64,000 nt of DNA from Rhynchopus sp. YZ270_cl-10 (Eukaryota; Euglenozoa; Diplonemea; Diplonemida; Diplonemidae): assembly GCA_964035575.1 (NCBI GenBank), contig OZ037864.1, positions 1,302,001 to 1,366,000 of the forward strand, read 5' to 3'. This document shows, in pieces, positions 61,825 to 64,000 of the stretch. The notes under the pieces are model-generated. The model ran no database searches, was not told where the DNA came from, and saw only the letters and a program-made list of their open reading frames with translations. A program made the translations under genes and the position numbers. Position 1 is the first letter of the stretch. Each line of letters begins with the position of its first letter.

Positions 61825-63034
61825 TTTTTATTTCAAATAAACTTAAAAAACGACCCAAAAAAAAAAAAAAAAAAACAGACGCCCGATAGAATGACGGAGT
61901 GTCTCAGCATCAGGCGTGGGTTGGTGCAGGAAGACAGACATCGGATGGAAGAGGGTTCCAAAAGGCCGAAAAACTCTCCCATGACAAAGCCACGTTCCTC
62001 AAGCTACGACGACCAGCAGGTTGTCATAAAAGGAAACTCAAATTAGCGCTTCCCAAAAAAAAAAAAGCCCTTCTTTTACACTTCTCTCTTTCTTACATTC
62101 GACTTCGACAATTCAACATCGCTTGCTGTGAAGAATTGAAGGTCTCTTATTTTGTGAGTTTTCCGACATCATGGTAACATCCGTTTTTTTCCCTGAAAAT
62201 TTTGCACCTTCACTTTATGGATGTGAATGAGGAGCATCCATTTCGTATGTTCTCTTTCCTCTATGGTGTGTGCCCGCCAGGCCCCATCTTTTGAGGATTT
62301 TTTTGTTTCCAAATGCAATATACCTCTCTATAGTTAATCCATGGAGTGTAGGTATCTGCGTGAAAAGGGTTTGGATTAAGAGTCAACTTCAAGTTTGCCT
62401 TGACCCACTCAATGAGAAATTGCGTTAAGGTATCATATCAGTGCAAGACACTGCGTCAGATATTAAGCTGGCAAAATGTAGCTTTTTGTGTGTGTGTTTT
62501 GAAAAGCAAAATGTGCGGGTAGGTTCGCTAAAAAGCGAGCCATTTGCCCATAAAGGAATTTTGTGCATAGTGTGTCCCAACCGACTCCGTCGCAACCTGG
62601 AGGTCTATATCCCCGCAAGGGTGCTGACGTCTTTCCCCAGTTATTTTTTTTTTTGTGTCACATCTTTTGAACTAAAGAACACAACGTTAACAACCCCACT
62701 CTGTAATACTGCGGGCATCTGCACTTTGTACCCAAGAAAATACCCCAAAAAGAATTTCTTTGAACCCCGCAAGCGAAGTTTGCACAAAAGAAAAAAAAAG
62801 GCATCTTCTTTCCCATCCCTGCTTCCCCTATGCGGCGTATTCCGCAAACCTGCATGATGCATTGTTTATCTGTAAATGCGCAAACCTACTTCAAATGACC
62901 GACTCGCGGCCCTAGAACCCTTGTTTTAGTTTTTAGTCTTTAAGGTCTTGCCGTGAAAACGTGGTGCATTCCCACGACCACCTCTTCCCATCCAGAGCAA
63001 ACAGAACAACAACAGATCAAACCCCCTCCCCAGC
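61825..63034. other. intergenic
   Basis: No gene supported. An A-run lies just after the stop, with mixed sequence and a weak B-like module near 62335-62395. The last bases CCCCCTCCCCAG sit one base before the next start codon. Confidence 0.6.
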
Positions 63035-63964
63035 ATGCATTGGAACCATGTGAACATAGCAGGTGCCAGCCCGTCACCCCGCTGCGACTCTGTCAGCGCA
63101 CTCTCCGGTGACAAGCTCTATGTGGCAGGCGGCACTGCAGGCGCCGACAACAAACAGGACGTCTGGTGGCTCAACCTCTCCACACGGACCTGGGTGTCGG
63201 AACAGGTTGGACATGCTGGGCCTGCAAAGATCACACAGCAGACGGGCACCTTTCACGAAGGCAAATGCCTTGTCACATGGCACGGACATGGTGACGCGCT
63301 TATACACAATAAAGTACATATTTTTGACACCCGCCTGGCGAAGTGGCAGCGCATGACCGTCAAGCATGCGACCCCATACTGTGCATCCTATGCACGAGAA
63401 CATGTACAGCAAATGGACCCGACGCATGGCCCCATTGTCTTCGGTGGGGACGACGGCTGCTATAGCAACCGCGTCCAGCAGTTGGACCTTCGGAACACTT
63501 CGTGGCTGTTGGGGGAGAGTCGGGGTGAGGTGCCGTCGGCACGGCATTCACATTCCACGACTGTTTGCGCTAAGGAGAATGCCCTCTACGTTGTGGGTGG
63601 GCACGACGGGAAGACTTGCAGTGACATCCATAAATTGGATCTGACACAAATGCGTTGGGAGGCCCTGATCAAGCCCGGTGAAGGCCCTGCCGTAGCTGCC
63701 GCCAGCACCGTGCACCACGCAGGCAGGCTCTACACCTTCGGCGGCTTCTGCTGCAGCACCTACCACAACAAAACCACTGTGCTCGAGCTCAATCCGCCCA
63801 CCCTCCGCGAGTCTGCTGCGCGCAGCCCACCCACAGGGCGTGCCTCCTGCAGTGTCGCAACCCCACTACGCGGCAACGACTTCTCATCTAACGTCATGTA
63901 CTGCTTCGGGGGCTACGATGGGATCGACTACAAGGATGACCTCGTGGTCTTGCAGTCCACCTAA
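63035..63964 (+). CDS. kelch-repeat beta-propeller protein
   Basis: Encodes 309 residues, nearly all kelch repeats. Blades are seen as KLYVAGGTAGADNKQDVWWL, then GPIVFGGDDGCYSNRVQQLD, ALYVVGGHDGKTCSDIHKLD, RLYTFGGFCCSTYHNKTTVL and VMYCFGGYDGIDYKDDLVVL. Each has the GG followed by a W or L strand. With SPSPRCDSVSAL at the start this gives about five to six blades, close to a full propeller. There is no BTB, F-box or other added domain, so it is probably a cytosolic interaction scaffold; partners are unknown. The ATG is one base after CCCCTCCCCAG. Confidence 0.9.
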   Translation: MHWNHVNIAGASPSPRCDSVSALSGDKLYVAGGTAGADNKQDVWWLNLSTRTWVSEQVGHAGPAKITQQTGTFHEGKCLVTWHGHGDALIHNKVHIFDTRLAKWQRMTVKHATPYCASYAREHVQQMDPTHGPIVFGGDDGCYSNRVQQLDLRNTSWLLGESRGEVPSARHSHSTTVCAKENALYVVGGHDGKTCSDIHKLDLTQMRWEALIKPGEGPAVAAASTVHHAGRLYTFGGFCCSTYHNKTTVLELNPPTLRESAARSPPTGRASCSVATPLRGNDFSSNVMYCFGGYDGIDYKDDLVVLQST

Positions 63965-64000
63965 GGGTGCCCAGTTGGTTGTGGAGAAGCTGTGAACGAT

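Overview
The window is nuclear DNA of a free-living unicellular eukaryote. It has GT-AG introns of 42-158 nt, eukaryote-only domain combinations, eukaryotic DNA transposons, and long T-, A-, C- and G-rich intergenic stretches with many short repeats. All thirteen recognisable host genes lie on the + strand. Nearly every start codon is the first ATG after a pyrimidine tract ending in AG, usually 1-75 nt upstream. One-way gene order with such acceptors resembles the polycistronic, spliced-leader organisation of Euglenozoa. Large intergenic spaces with real cis-introns would fit a diplonemid-like member. This is inference: no spliced-leader gene or rRNA is present to prove it.

Layout. 0-11.9 kb is gene-rich: an ionotropic glutamate receptor, an IQ-like hypothetical protein, ribulose-phosphate 3-epimerase, a coiled-coil protein and a TauE/SafE-type transporter. 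14.6-16.3 kb holds a PP2C phosphatase with one intron. 16.4-21.2 kb holds two hAT transposons with exact 8-bp target duplications; the larger (4.0 kb, minus strand) carries a zinc-finger transposase. 21.2-27.4 kb is repeats. 27.4-31.1 kb encodes a 1258-residue E2-C2-SPRY protein. 32.6-35.5 kb holds a small charged protein and a cold-shock/squalene-synthase-like protein that has lost its catalytic aspartates. 35.5-52.1 kb is a 16.6-kb gene desert packed with palindromic elements, minisatellites and short dispersed modules. 52.1-54.7 kb has a CBM1-like exon fragment and a BRCT plus spastin/katanin-type AAA ATPase with three exons. 56.1-57.4 kb is a P-loop GTPase. 57.4-60.7 kb is repeats again, and 60.7-64 kb carries a hypothetical protein and a kelch-repeat protein.

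The host genes do not form one pathway. The coherent themes are common orientation and start-site architecture, several unusual domain fusions (E2-C2-SPRY, BRCT-AAA, OB-fold plus squalene-synthase fold), and a rich population of non-autonomous DNA transposons. Three of these (42.1, 48.3 and 58.3 kb) share one design: inverted ends, subterminal direct repeats and a minisatellite core whose unit differs in each (7, 9 and 12 bp). A superfamily of roughly 50-bp modules ending in T-runs fills the intergenic space and is absent from coding regions.
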